Below are positions 22,706 through 31,899 of a stretch of DNA of 34,992 bases, piece by piece. The first letter of the stretch is position 1. Every line of letters begins with the position of its first letter. Origin of the DNA: Pezicula radicicola (taxonomy: Eukaryota; Ascomycota; Leotiomycetes; Helotiales; Dermateaceae); assembly GCA_003008705.1 (NCBI GenBank), contig PDUO01000073.1, forward strand, positions 147,665-182,656, written 5' to 3'. The position numbers and the translations under genes are program-made. Below the pieces are notes generated by a model. The model ran no database searches and was not told where the DNA came from. It saw nothing but the letters and a program-made list of their open reading frames with translations.

Positions 22706-24065
22706 ATGCCATTTAAGGTTTGCATAGTATGCCCCGTGTATGTACTGATATATCTAGCTCCTTTCTTACTTTGGACATGTCTTGGTTTCGAAGGCAGTCA
22801 CATTATCCGAATACTAAACGATCAAGGGCCCATCGTTCGTGCTACGGCCGCTCACTTCCAGGAACAGCGTACCGAACCCCCTGGGGGAGCTAAACGCCAA
22901 TGCCTTGAACGCCTAGATAACGACGGCGAATTTGACTTCCGTATTCGGACGGCCTGGTTTAGTGACCCAGATCATACGGAATATGTAAACACATTAAAGC
23001 AGTCAGAAATTCGCCCGAAGTCGTCACAAAGAGACAACACTCAAATGCTCGACACATCACCTACGTTTACACACCTACCCAGGGAGCACGAGCCAAGGAA
23101 ACCCTACAATCTTCGATCCCAAGGAATGGCCGCACTGGCACATTTATCTAATGCTAGTGCATTTGCCCTAATGGCCGATATGATACCAGACGAGCCTTTC
23201 GAACCGACGCTATGTCTCACAATGGTCGAGAAAACTGGCTACAAGCAGCTAATAGTGAAATGGATTCGCTTATCACCAACGGCACATAGTCTCTCGTTGA
23301 TCCTCCAGCAAACAGAAACGTTCTGAAGGGTAGGTGGGTCTTTAAATATAAGCGTGGACCATAAGGGGAGGGTGTTCGATACAGGTCTCGATGGGTTGTA
23401 AAAGGATACGAGCAACAGCAGGGCATTGACTATAACGAAACTTTCGCATCGGTCGTGAAACCAATGAGTTACAAAGCCCTCTTTGCAATCGCCGCGGCCC
23501 TCAATCTCGAAATCGAACAGATGGATGTTAAAACTGCCTTCCTATACGGTGCCGTCCAGGAGGATATATTTGTAGAACAACACCATGGCCTGAACGACAG
23601 CAGCGGACGAGTTTGTAAGCTAAATAAAGCACTCTACGGCCTCAAACAATCTCCTCGAGCATGGTACCAGACACTATCGACATTTCTCTGCGAAGCTGGC
23701 TTTGCTCACCTTGACCCAGCGGGCGAAGGTTACTGTGCAGAGCCTGGGTTCAAGGCGCAGTATCAGTCAGCTGTTGGCACTCTCATGTACGCTATGCTAG
23801 GAACTCGACCTAATATTGCATATGCGGTATCGTCTGTCAGTCGATACGCCGCAAACCCCACCAAGGCTCATATGGCGGCAGTAAAGCGAATATTCTCTTA
23901 TCTTAGAGGGACTATCAACCTACAACTTACCTTTTGTGGAGAACTGACAGACTTAGTTGCCTACTCCGATTCAGACTGGGGAGGCGACCCTATCACTCAC
24001 AGATCCACGGCTGGTTTCGTCTTCAACATTGGAAGTGGTGCCATAAGCTGCTCCTCAAAACGACA
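22706..24065 (+). mobile_element. Copia retrotransposon pol remnant, internally deleted
   Basis: Up to about 23,215 the frame reads GFEGSHIIRILN and PYNLRSQGMAALAHL, the spacer between integrase and reverse transcriptase. After a frameshift it continues ENWLQAANSEMDSLITNG, GRWVFKYKRG, VKGYEQQQGIDYNETFAS, MDVKTAFLYG (domain A) and LYGLKQSPRAWY. At about 23,720 the frame jumps from AGFAHLDPA to FKAQYQSAVGTLMYAMLG, so the Y-V-D-D catalytic segment and the connecting part are missing, yet the frame stays open. RNase H follows (YSDSDWGGDP, GFVFNIGSGAISCSSKRQ) and breaks off near 24,060. Stops at about 23,285 (TAG for Trp) and 23,362. The element is dead but barely touched by RIP. Confidence 0.8.
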
Positions 24066-24118
24066 ACTGGAACAGAAATCCTACATCATTCCATCTCACT
24101 TCCATTGATGATAACGTC

Positions 24119-24279
24119 GGCGATGTCAAGGCCAAGTTAAGGGCAAGTCTAGGAAAGAGAACTTTGGCATCGTCGTCACGAACTCCTATACGGTGAATAA
24201 CAATCTGGACATATCCAACGTCGAGACAGAAAGCACCGAAGAGATCGTCACACCCAGCCAGAAGCTCTCATATGTATAA
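24119..24279 (+). pseudogene. Orphan 3' reading frame, origin unknown
   Basis: After the Copia RNase H breaks off, the plus strand has an open stretch ending at a stop at 24,277-24,279, including KENFGIVVTNSYTVNNN and EEIVTPSQKLSYV. The sequence looks protein-like (polar, balanced) but I do not recognise it and there is no start codon. It may be the tail of a host gene into which the Copia inserted, or chance. Confidence 0.25.
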
Positions 24280-24519
24280 AAGTTGAGGATTTTGCGGCCA
24301 CTGCGCGGTCTGATGAATTGTATGACAAAATTTTTACACAAATAATACTATGCGCATCTTCATTGCCCAGGCTTCACCCTTCTTCCTCCACAATAGTATC
24401 ACCAGTCTTCGTCTACCGCCACCACTCCCCAACATTACCCTCAAATATTCTCAATAGCAACCCTCATCTATATCGAGGTTATTAACTAGGGGAAATGTCT
24501 AACATATAGATACAATAAC
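24280..24519. other. Intergenic
   Basis: No gene seen. It separates the orphan frame from the small ORF; a TATA-like TATGTATAAAAG lies at its left edge (about 24,270). Confidence 0.3.
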
Positions 24520-24766
24520 ATGGCAGGGAAGTCAACATGCGAGGGAACCAAGGCAGATGGAAGTGCATGTGGCGCAAAAATTCCCATCGCCGTGTAACTT
24601 CAATTGCAAATAAGGTAAGAAGGGGTCTCCATTCTTATTTTACTCTGAAATCGTACTAAGTGTCCCCAGCGGCACGGTTGAAGTTACCGGAAATGTCGAT
24701 TGTACGTGGAAGTGGATGACATGGCAAGAGCCGGGAAAGGATCACACCCACATTGGCACTCGTTAA
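24520..24766 (+). CDS. Possible 56-residue protein, two exons, unknown
   Basis: Exon 1 (24520-24593) starts MAGKSTCEGTKADGSACG. A 76-base GT..CAG intron (24594-24669, branch-like GTACTAAG) joins it in frame to exon 2 (24670-24766) reading GTVEVTGNVDCTWKWM and ending EPGKDHTHIGTR. It has three Cys, is rich in Gly, Lys and Trp, and has no signal peptide. The donor (GTAACT) is not the best; a better GTAAGA at about 24,615 follows stop codons in two frames. I do not recognise the product. It could be a real small gene, a remnant, or chance. Confidence 0.3.
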
Positions 24767-24876
24767 TATGACAGGATTTCATTTGTGTAAATTTCGCAGG
24801 TCTTTTGCACTTATTACGCAATTACAAGGGCACCCTTTCAAACAATGGGATTAACTTCTACAATAACGACTAGTAA

Positions 24877-25290
24877 CTAGTTTATATGAGAGCGAACAAC
24901 GAACAGAGCGATATGAGTTTTCTGTCTACCCAAAGTCTGTCCCAGCAGTAAGATTCCATATGGACTCTTAAAGCAGGTTTGGGACGGTTTATACGCCCGC
25001 CACTCCTCCCAAGCCTTTCGGACATCGTAAAATCCATTGGCTCCAAGGGATTTTTGAACTTATACTCTCCACCAGTACGGATCATCAGCGACTGAACGGG
25101 ACAGGCCCATCCCACTAGAGATTCGAAACTTGGTCCTGATCCAGCTTCGAGGAAAGTAGCCGGCAATTTCAAAATCGATGATCCCATCTTTCCCAGAATT
25201 TGGCTTGTCCTCCACCATGATATTCGTGGGTCCAAGGTTAGGATGGTTGAAGACGAAATTTAAGTAGTCTATGCCTCGCCTCACATGCTG
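24877..25290 (-). pseudogene. Aminoglycoside-phosphotransferase-like kinase, C-terminal fragment
   Basis: The minus strand reads FNHPNLGPTNIMVEDKP, then IIDFEIAGYFPRSWIRTKF and SVADDPYWWRV, a stop at 25,060-25,062, and in the same frame QKSLGANGFYDVRKAWEEW to a TAG at 24,877-24,879. This is the C-terminal half of fungal APH/choline-kinase-fold proteins. The catalytic loop H-x-D-L-G-P-x-N has Asn for Asp, which would abolish transfer of phosphate. The N-terminal half is absent: at about 25,290 the frame runs directly into Gypsy reverse transcriptase. Function of such fungal paralogs is mostly unknown. Confidence 0.7.
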
Positions 25291-26407
25291 GGTCCGAAAA
25301 GCTGTTTTCCATTTATCTCTGCTATCTAGATCTTATAAAAGGCAGCAATTACATTAAGCTTCGTAAGCCACCGAGCTTTACAGATATTCTGCAAGGTCTC
25401 GTAGATTAATGGTAACGGGTAACGGTCCTTTCTTGTAATTTTGTTTAGACCTCGATAATCAACACAGAACTATAACCCTCCTCTTAGCTTCTGGACAAAC
25501 AACACAAGCGCCACGGCTGGCGAACTACTCACTCGGATAAACCCCTTGTCTAACAGGTCTATAAGCGTCTTCCGGAGGACTAAAAACTTATCTCTCGACA
25601 TGCTGTATAACGGGCCCTACGGTGCTTCTTTGTCCTTTCCACCTGCGTCCTTCTTGGCTCGATCGAGTGGTCTACGCCTACGCCACGGACAGGCGGCAAA
25701 GGTTCAGCTTTCTTCTGATCAAACACATCGAGGTACTCCTTTTCCTAGTCTAGCAACTTCGTTCGCAGGTCCGTTCTCCGTTTTACGGCTAAAGCTTTAT
25801 TAATATCGGCTATACTAGCTGTAAAGACCTCAACTTTCTTGTCCTTCCCCTCCTTTCTCGTCCGTAACCACTAGAACAAGGTTGCAGAGACGGATACAGT
25901 AGGCCGAAACTACTTCTATACTTCTAGCAGCTTGTTTTTGCTCTTAACGATTGCTCTGGACGGACCTCCGATCCATAACTCTAATCTCGGTCCATTGATT
26001 CTTACGTCCTAAGCCGTAACCCACGGCAGCCCTATGATTATATTATAGTAGCTAATCGGTGCCACATACAAAAAAACTTTCTCTACTCTATAGCCGTCAA
26101 GGTCGAGATGTACTACAGCAACTTCATTAACTACGGCCGTAACTTAGCCGTCAACCCCCGATACGGACCGTGGTTCAATCCGTAAACGTGTAAAGGCATT
26201 CTTTTACAGAAAACGAGGGTCACAAAGTCCGTAAGAAAGACATCCTATCCTGTATCAACAAGCGTATCTGCAAAGCAAGAATCATCTATAAGTGTAGATT
26301 CTATGAAACGGTCACAATCCATTTCGCTCTCGAACTTCTCCCAAGCTTTCTTCAAGTCACTACTTGGTTCGGGCCTCTGATTGCGACTTTAATAAGAGGC
26401 TACTCTT
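25291..26407 (-). mobile_element. Gypsy retrotransposon protease and reverse transcriptase, truncated
   Basis: Minus-strand reading from 26,407 downward: GKE.PLIKVAIRGPN (continuation of gag), FADTLVDTG (protease active-site triad D-T-G), then reverse transcriptase blocks [33 protein letters not shown], and domain A region [12 protein letters not shown] (catalytic Asp as Asn), ending KTAFRTQ at about 25,300. There are several stops and frame changes. The rest of reverse transcriptase, RNase H, integrase and 3' LTR are missing; the frame joins the kinase fragment instead. It belongs to the same insertion as the gag at 27,307-28,022. Confidence 0.75.
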
Positions 26408-26415
26408 TTCCGGAG
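26408..26415. repeat. Left target-site duplication of the hAT-like element
   Basis: TTCCGGAG here and TCCCGGAG at 27,299-27,306 flank the element (7 of 8 identical). Removing one copy plus the element rejoins the Gypsy frame as E-D-S-G-K-E. Confidence 0.7.
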
Positions 26416-26780
26416 TAGACTATGGAATGGGCACCGATGGGTAACTAAGAACCCATGGATTTCTATCATATGATTATAATATAGATTATAACTATATATA
26501 TTTGTACGTGTTTCTACGTGTCTTTTTGTATTCTACACGTAAAAAGACGTGTAGTTAATTAAATTAATTAAATTAATTAATTAGTATATATGATATCTAC
26601 CTCCTTTGCCTCTGCCTTTGCCTTTACCTCTGTCTCTGCCTCTAACTCTACCTCTACGCTCCTACCTCTTTGTCTTAAACCTTATATTTTTAAAACTTCG
26701 TTAATTTAATTGATTTGCTCGGTAATAATTAGTCTATAACTATAGTTTCAGGAGTTACTAAAGCTTACTTAAAGTAGATA

Positions 26781-26862
26781 CTATCCCTCCCCCTAAATGA
26801 AGGTTATTTTTTACGGTGTGGCAAAAGCAAAAAAAAAAAAACCTTCAAACCGGGGGGGATAT
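26781..26862. mobile_element. Small TA-flanked MITE, copy 1 (82 bp)
   Basis: Ends CTATCCCTCCCC and GGGGGGGATAT with TA on both sides (26,779-26,780 and 26,863-26,864), as for Tc1/mariner-type insertions. The arms pair as TGAAGGTT / AACCTTCA (the right arm has lost TA and reads as an A run). The core 26,813-26,828 is ACGGTGTGGCAAAAGC. Confidence 0.65.
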
Positions 26863-27109
26863 TAGTTGTCGGTAAAAGTAGAGGACAAAGCGTAAAGGCA
26901 GAGGCGGAGGCAAAGGTAAAGGCAGAGGTAGATGTAAACATCACGTGTACTAATTAATTAATTAATAAATTTAATTAACTACACGTCTTTTTATGTGTAG
27001 GATACAAAAAGGCAGGTAGAAATACGTACAAATATATAGTTATAATCTATGTTGTAATCATGCAATAGAAATATATAGGTACCTATAGGTAACCTATAGG
27101 TTTTGCCTA

Positions 27110-27188
27110 CTATCCCCCCTAAATGAAGGTTATTTTTTTCGCTTTTGCCACACCGTAAAAAATAACCTTCAAACCGGGGGGGGGATAG
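27110..27188. mobile_element. Small TA-flanked MITE, copy 2 (79 bp)
   Basis: Ends CTATCCCCCC and GGGGGGATAG, TA on both sides (27,108-27,109 and 27,189-27,190). Left arm TAAATGAAGGTTATTTTTT, right arm AAAAAATAACCTTCAAACC. The core reads CGCTTTTGCCACACCGT, the reverse complement of the copy 1 core, although the asymmetric outer arms (TAAATGAAGG left, CCTTCAAACC right) have the same orientation in both. Confidence 0.7.
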
Positions 27189-27190
27189 TA

Positions 27191-27280
27191 GTACCCATGG
27201 GTAACCCGTAGGTTATGCCAAGTACCCATAGGTTACCCACGGTAGTGCCGAGAGCCTATAGGTTACCCAATGGGTCCGGG
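27191..27280. repeat. 30-base subterminal repeats of the hAT-like element
   Basis: Units start at 27,191, 27,221 and 27,251, each built around ACCCATRGGTWACCC and ending near TGCC; another unit lies at about 27,079-27,107, cut from the rest by MITE copy 2. Subterminal arrays are typical transposase-binding regions of hAT elements. The left end of the element has only one such motif (GATGGGTAAC at 26,435). Confidence 0.6.
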
Positions 27281-27306
27281 TACCCATTCCGCAGTCTATC
27301 CCGGAG

Positions 27307-28022
27307 TCCTCATCTCCAGACTCGTCGTCTGTAAACACTTCTTCTACGACCGCTTTCTTCCTCGCGGACGTTGATGCAACTTTGGTCCTCTTCTGCGGGC
27401 CGTTACGGGCCTCCTCGACTTTCTTCAGGGGACCTTGCAGGTCGTAGCCTGCACTCATCCTGAACATGCCTCTGGTTTCCACATCAAAGGCAGGCTCCGG
27501 AATCCCAGCGCTGCTTCCGGGCAGCTTCTGTCACCCACTGAGCTCTCGGGCGACCTTGGTCTACCTGTCGGGTCCTCGTTGCTGCTACCGTGGAAGTACG
27601 AGTTGGTTCCCAGTCCATTGGCTCCGCCGGCAGCTGGCTCGCCTGAGTAGATTGTACCACGGGCTGTATTCGAGATTTTCGGGTGTCCTTCCAAGCCTGC
27701 AAATCATCCGCAATCCTTCGTATGCTAGCACAGTAGCTAGCATAGTCGTCTGGATCCTCCTTACCGATCAAACGGCCTGTGAGCTCTTCAGAAAGGGCTG
27801 CTTTTAAGAGGCCTTTCTTTACTGAGTTGTTCCATGCCTACCCTCGTGCTTCAAGAAGCGTCTGTTCGAAGTCTTGGAGGAACTCGCGAAAGGGACGGTC
27901 GCCTTGCTCGATCTTGTTGATCTTTGCGATTGCCTTTGCCTTCTTCTGCGGGTCCGAAAATGCAAGATCCAGTTGTGTAAACAACTCACTATTGGCCAGA
28001 TGCGTTATGCCCTCGAACAAAA
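27307..28022 (-). mobile_element. Gypsy gag with zinc knuckle, defective
   Basis: The minus strand reads THLANSELFTQLDLAFSDPQ, INKIEQGDRPFREFLQDFEQ, a TAG at 27,838-27,840 (Trp expected), then WNNSVKKGLLKAALSEEL and YCASIRRIADDLQAWKDTRK: the capsid region of a fungal Gypsy gag. A CCHC knuckle (C-x2-C-x4-H-x4-C) follows at 27,451-27,492 with TGA at its third position (Arg expected). After a frame change the basic and acidic tail ends EVFTDDESGDEDSG at the hAT insertion. The N-terminal part of gag is missing. The stops are single C-to-T or G-to-A changes. Confidence 0.75.
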
Positions 28023-28140
28023 CTTATTCAAATATTACTAAAGAGGATAAAGTTGTGTACAGTAACGACGATGCTGTAGTATTTCTGTTCTGTGGACGAC
28101 ATGTTTATAGCCGACATGTTTTGTGGTGGGGTTTGTAGTT

Positions 28141-28158
28141 CAAAATCGCGGGGTTCCA
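28141..28158 (-). other. Putative primer-binding site of the Gypsy
   Basis: On the minus strand TGGAACCCCGCGATTTTG directly follows the LTR end. TGG pairs with the CCA end of a tRNA; I cannot name the tRNA. Confidence 0.45.
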
Positions 28159-28314
28159 TGTGTTCTTTATAGCTGGTATAGATGAAATAGTTGCTTTCAG
28201 ATATATACTTACATTACGTAGTATAAACGAAATAATAAGAAATTAATGCGCCTATATATATAACAAAAGGTTCTATAGAATCGGACCCCGATAAGAACCG
28301 CCAATAATAGACAC
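28159..28314 (-). repeat. Putative 5' LTR of the Gypsy, 156 bp
   Basis: Plus-strand ends are TGTGTTCT and AGACACA, an imperfect inverted pair with the TG..CA ends of LTRs. A TATATATATA box lies inside. On the minus strand the order LTR, primer site, gag, protease, reverse transcriptase is correct. No second LTR is in the window, so the ends are not proven. Confidence 0.45.
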
Positions 28315-28995
28315 AAACGTCGCTTACCCCGCAATCCTAGTATACCTATCCTATATATCCCTTACTTTTTTTTATAGTTAAGGCCTTAATATATTACTTA
28401 GATATGTAGTCTCTTACTAATAAATATAGCTTATAGTTATTTATAGACTTCTAAATACTTTATATAGATTTAATTATAAAACTAACTAAGGGATTATAGT
28501 TTGTAGATTTTAGTCTCGATACTTTTAACCGCCCCCTTCGTCTTCGTATTTTCCTAAGGTTGTCGCATCACCTTGCGATGCGAGGTCCATCCCTGAGGCT
28601 GTAACCTGCCTTACGAGATCTGATACACTAGATAAAGAGCTGTCCTGCCGCCTGCCGCACCTCGCGACCGCAGTTTCTTGCTAATCTAAGAGTAAACAAA
28701 AGCCGAATACAATTGTAAGCAGTCGCATGTCGTGATTGGATGTCTGTTTCGATCTCGATAATAGTTTATTGCGACCTATCCTAACGTTATTTAAAAACTA
28801 AACCAGAGGACTAGATCCTGTTCTCAGAGACACCTCACACGTTTCTATGATCTCTCTCTCAATCTAGCATCAAAACCTACTACTTCCCGCCTCTAAACGT
28901 GTGCGTCAAGCAAAGTTATTGCTGAACATTTACTATACACAGTATCTTGGATTTGGACTGAATCAACTTGCCTCGGAGAGGTTACCAAGGCCACC
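28315..28995. other. Intergenic and upstream region of the hydrolase
   Basis: 28,360-28,500 is AT-rich, mildly RIP-like. A small hairpin (TCGCATC / GATGCGA) lies at 28,563-28,583. 28,800-28,990 is the likely promoter and leader: C/T-rich stretches (TCTCTCTCTC at 28,851) and no obvious TATA box. No other gene seen. Confidence 0.35.
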
Positions 28996-30866
28996 ATGAT
29001 CGTGAACAAGTCATGGCCCGAGTATTTGGCCATGCGCCTGCTCATCTTGCTGATGAAAGACTTAGGCCTTCTTTGTCTGGGCTATTTCTTCATCGTCTTC
29101 GCACTCAGTGGTGTCAAAGCTATCGCACATCCGGTTTCCATCGTTATCGAAGTTATTGGAGCGATCGAAATTCTGTGGTACCTCTTCTTCTTCCTGCCTT
29201 ACTGTTGGTTCCTCCAGAGTTACAAACCGTATAACCCACGGCCGTTGAATAAGGCACAGCGTACCCAGCTGTTCTACAAGGGGATAGGCCTGGTGCCGGA
29301 CGCAGAGCAGTTTATCCGCAAGTGGTCCAATAATGCACACATGGAAGACATCCGTGTTGATAATATCAAGGATTGGTTGCTGTGGGCTCTGTTTGAAAGG
29401 GATGGCATGAAGGATATCGAGCCTAGCGTAAACGCTGAACTTGATCAATATGTTGAGGACTTCGAGCAAAGATTTAATATTGTGTTGAAGCCTGGAAGGG
29501 GAGATGCGGAACCTTTGCGGTTGAGCTTTGATCCGATCATCATGAAGCATCGAAGTCTGTTCTACTACTTGGTAAGTTCTCCGACGACCTCAAGACCAGA
29601 ATGTGTAGCTGTGCAGGTTCTCTTCTTCCATCTCTCTGCCTCTTCAATTCGCTTGAGCCATCCACCTATAGCTGACAAACAATTATTCGGCAGGCCATAG
29701 GCTTCCTCGACGGTATGATGTGTCTTTGGCTCCTCACGACCGGTTACAAATTCTACAGACAGCCTGTATCTGCCTTCTTCAAACTCTTCCCCTTCCGTCC
29801 GATTGCGTTATTATCACTCAATAAATCCGACGCTCCTGGAATGTCCTTCTGGTACCGCCCGCACCGCTCTAAGACCCACCGACCTGTAATTATAATTCAT
29901 GGCCTCGGTGTCGGTCTTGCCCCGTACCAGTTCTGGATGGCCACCATCCCTAAAGACATTGGCATCATCGCCGTTGAGATGCTCCCCGTCGCCACACGCA
30001 TCACCGATCCGTTAGCATCAACACCGCAGCTATGCACGGACATTGCCACCATCGCCGCCCAGGTACGCAAAGCAAATCCTGGCCAGTGGGAGGACTTCGT
30101 GCTAGTTACTAGCTCGTACGGCACGATGCTAGTAGCATCTCTTATCGCGCACCCGGACTTTGGCCCGCGCATCTCGGGAAATATCCTCTGTGACCCCGTC
30201 GCCCTGTTGCTGCACCTCCCAGACGTGGCGTACAACTTTACGCGGCGCGAACCGACACCTCCCAGACGTGGACACCCTGGCCGTGGCAACGAGTGGGAGA
30301 TCTGGTGGGCGAGTGCCACGGACGCCGGGACAGCATACACGCTTGCGCGGCGATTTTGCTGGCGTGAGAGCGCTTTGTGGCGCGAGGATCTAATGCCAAG
30401 CTTGCAAAACGCTGAAATGGGCAGGCTGAAGCACACTCTTTCGGATGGGAGCACCAGACTCGGGGTTTCAAATCCAGGCATGCGCACAACGGTGATTCAG
30501 GGTGGCGAGGATTGTATTGCTGCGGCGAAGAACGTGGCAGCGTATGTGTACAGTGGGGAAGTCACCTACACGCAGGCGGATCTGGAAGCGTGGAAAGCTT
30601 ATCAGTGGAAGGGGACCGAGGAGCTGGAATTGGTGTTCATGGATGGGAAGGACCACGGCCAAGGCATGATGGTGCCGAGGCCATCAAAGAAGATACGGAA
30701 GGTTGTTGAGGGGTACTGCAGAAGAGACCCTGAAAATTCTGCTAGAACTAATACGTATTCTGTTAGAAGTGGTAATCTTCCTTGGGATCAAGGTGAGTTT
30801 CCCAAGGATGAGGAAGGGCCGGGCGTTTCAGCTTATAGTGGTGAGCTGGAGCATAACCGTATCTAA
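28996..30866 (+). CDS. Membrane-anchored alpha/beta hydrolase
   Basis: Two exons, 28996-29571 and 29694-30866, joined in frame across a 122-base GTAAGT..CAG intron; 582 residues. The start has a strong context (GCCACCATGA). Two long hydrophobic segments (about residues 10-40 and 47-70) anchor the N-terminus. The hydrolase domain has IIIHGLG (His 261, Gly 262), a nucleophile elbow TSSYG (Ser 333; the usual first Gly of G-x-S-x-G is Thr), Asp 465 in GGEDC and His 513 in GKDHGQG: a complete Ser-Asp-His set. A polar tail rich in Asn, Glu and Pro ends the protein. Many fungi have such predicted lipase/esterase-like membrane proteins; the substrate is unknown. No breaks seen. Confidence 0.85.
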
Positions 30867-30879
30867 TGAAATAGATGAA

Positions 30880-31899
30880 ATTTATTACAACTTAAAAAAA
30901 GGGAGAATTTTAGCTAGCTGTTCTAGTTGATATAGTTGCCTTCGATGTTTCTCTAACGACCGTCGAGTTAATAAGAAATCTTTATTAGAATAGAGTAGGT
31001 TGTTTTAGCCTCCTTACTATAACTATAGTTTAAGTTATATATTTACTAGAGTAGTTTACTATCTTTCTTATAACTCTTAAGAAGTATTATTATTTATAAT
31101 AAGTAATAATTAATTTATATTTTTCTATTTAGATTTATAAGTCTTTTTATATTTATTATTCTTTTAATTATAAAAAAATAAAAATAAAATATTTATTAAT
31201 AATATTATATAAAGAACTATTAGTATTATAATATTAATATCTAATATTTTATTTATTAGTTATTTTATATATTAAACTATATTACTCTAGTTAATTAGAA
31301 ACTAGTAGTCTATACTAGAACTAAGTTTATTTAGGATTAGTTTAAATAGTTTATTCTAATTATAAGAACTACTCTCTTAGTTATTAGCTATTAATAATCT
31401 AATTAAATCTAATATTAATAAACTTATATATATTTAAACTAAATAAGAACTACTAATAGAATATAGTAAGTTAGTTAATAAGGATTAATAATCTTATATA
31501 CTAGTATAATTAATTATACTAATACTAATTAATAAATATATAAATTAGGAAGTTATCTAACCTTTTAAAAGATAGTAATAATCTTAAAATATACTAAATA
31601 TTAATTATCTTACCTTTATAAATAATAGTAAATAAAAAATAAGAATAGAAGAAGAATATTAAATACTAGAAAAATAGAATTAATCTAATAGATAAGATAA
31701 TAATATTAAGAGAGATTTAAAAGTATATAGTTATAAAAATCTACTTTTATAGTATTAATAATAATATTAATTATTATCTTTAGAGAATCTTTTAATATAA
31801 TTTTAAAAGATAAACTAAGAAGGATTTTATATAGCTTAGCTCTAAGATAAATAATATACTTAAAAAATAACTACTTATATAAGAAGTTTATATATTACC
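30880..31899. other. RIP-saturated repeat DNA
   Basis: Composition changes abruptly after the hydrolase. CpA, TpG and CpG nearly vanish and runs of TA, AAT and ATT dominate. No domain could be read. Confidence 0.45.

Larger units (their letters stand above)
26416..27298. mobile_element. hAT-like non-autonomous foldback element, 883 bp
   Basis: Termini are inverted repeats TAGACTATGGAATGGGCACC (left) and TAGACTGCGGAATGGGTACC (right end, other strand). The inversion continues inward for about 250 bases: left arm 26,416-26,680, right arm about 26,870-27,298, sharing the TTTGTACGT / TACACGT / GTAGTTAATTAA blocks and a hexamer array of the CCTCTG/CCTTTG type (26,600-26,670 and 26,880-26,935). It has no coding capacity. 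An 8-bp duplication and TAG-type ends suggest the hAT superfamily; that is inference. It sits at the gag/pol junction of the Gypsy and carries two smaller MITEs and 30-base subterminal repeats. Confidence 0.75.

Noticed and set aside
26600..26935. CRISPR-like or satellite array from the CCTCTG/CCTTTG hexamers
   Set aside because: The two blocks are the arms of one foldback element; no spacers, and unit length is 6.
29062..30487. Long minus-strand ORFs of 162 and 196 codons
   Set aside because: They are antisense shadows of the hydrolase exons.
19187..30866. P450, kinase fragment and hydrolase as one biosynthetic cluster
   Set aside because: They are 8 kb apart with dead elements between, the kinase is a fragment, and no backbone enzyme or regulator is present.
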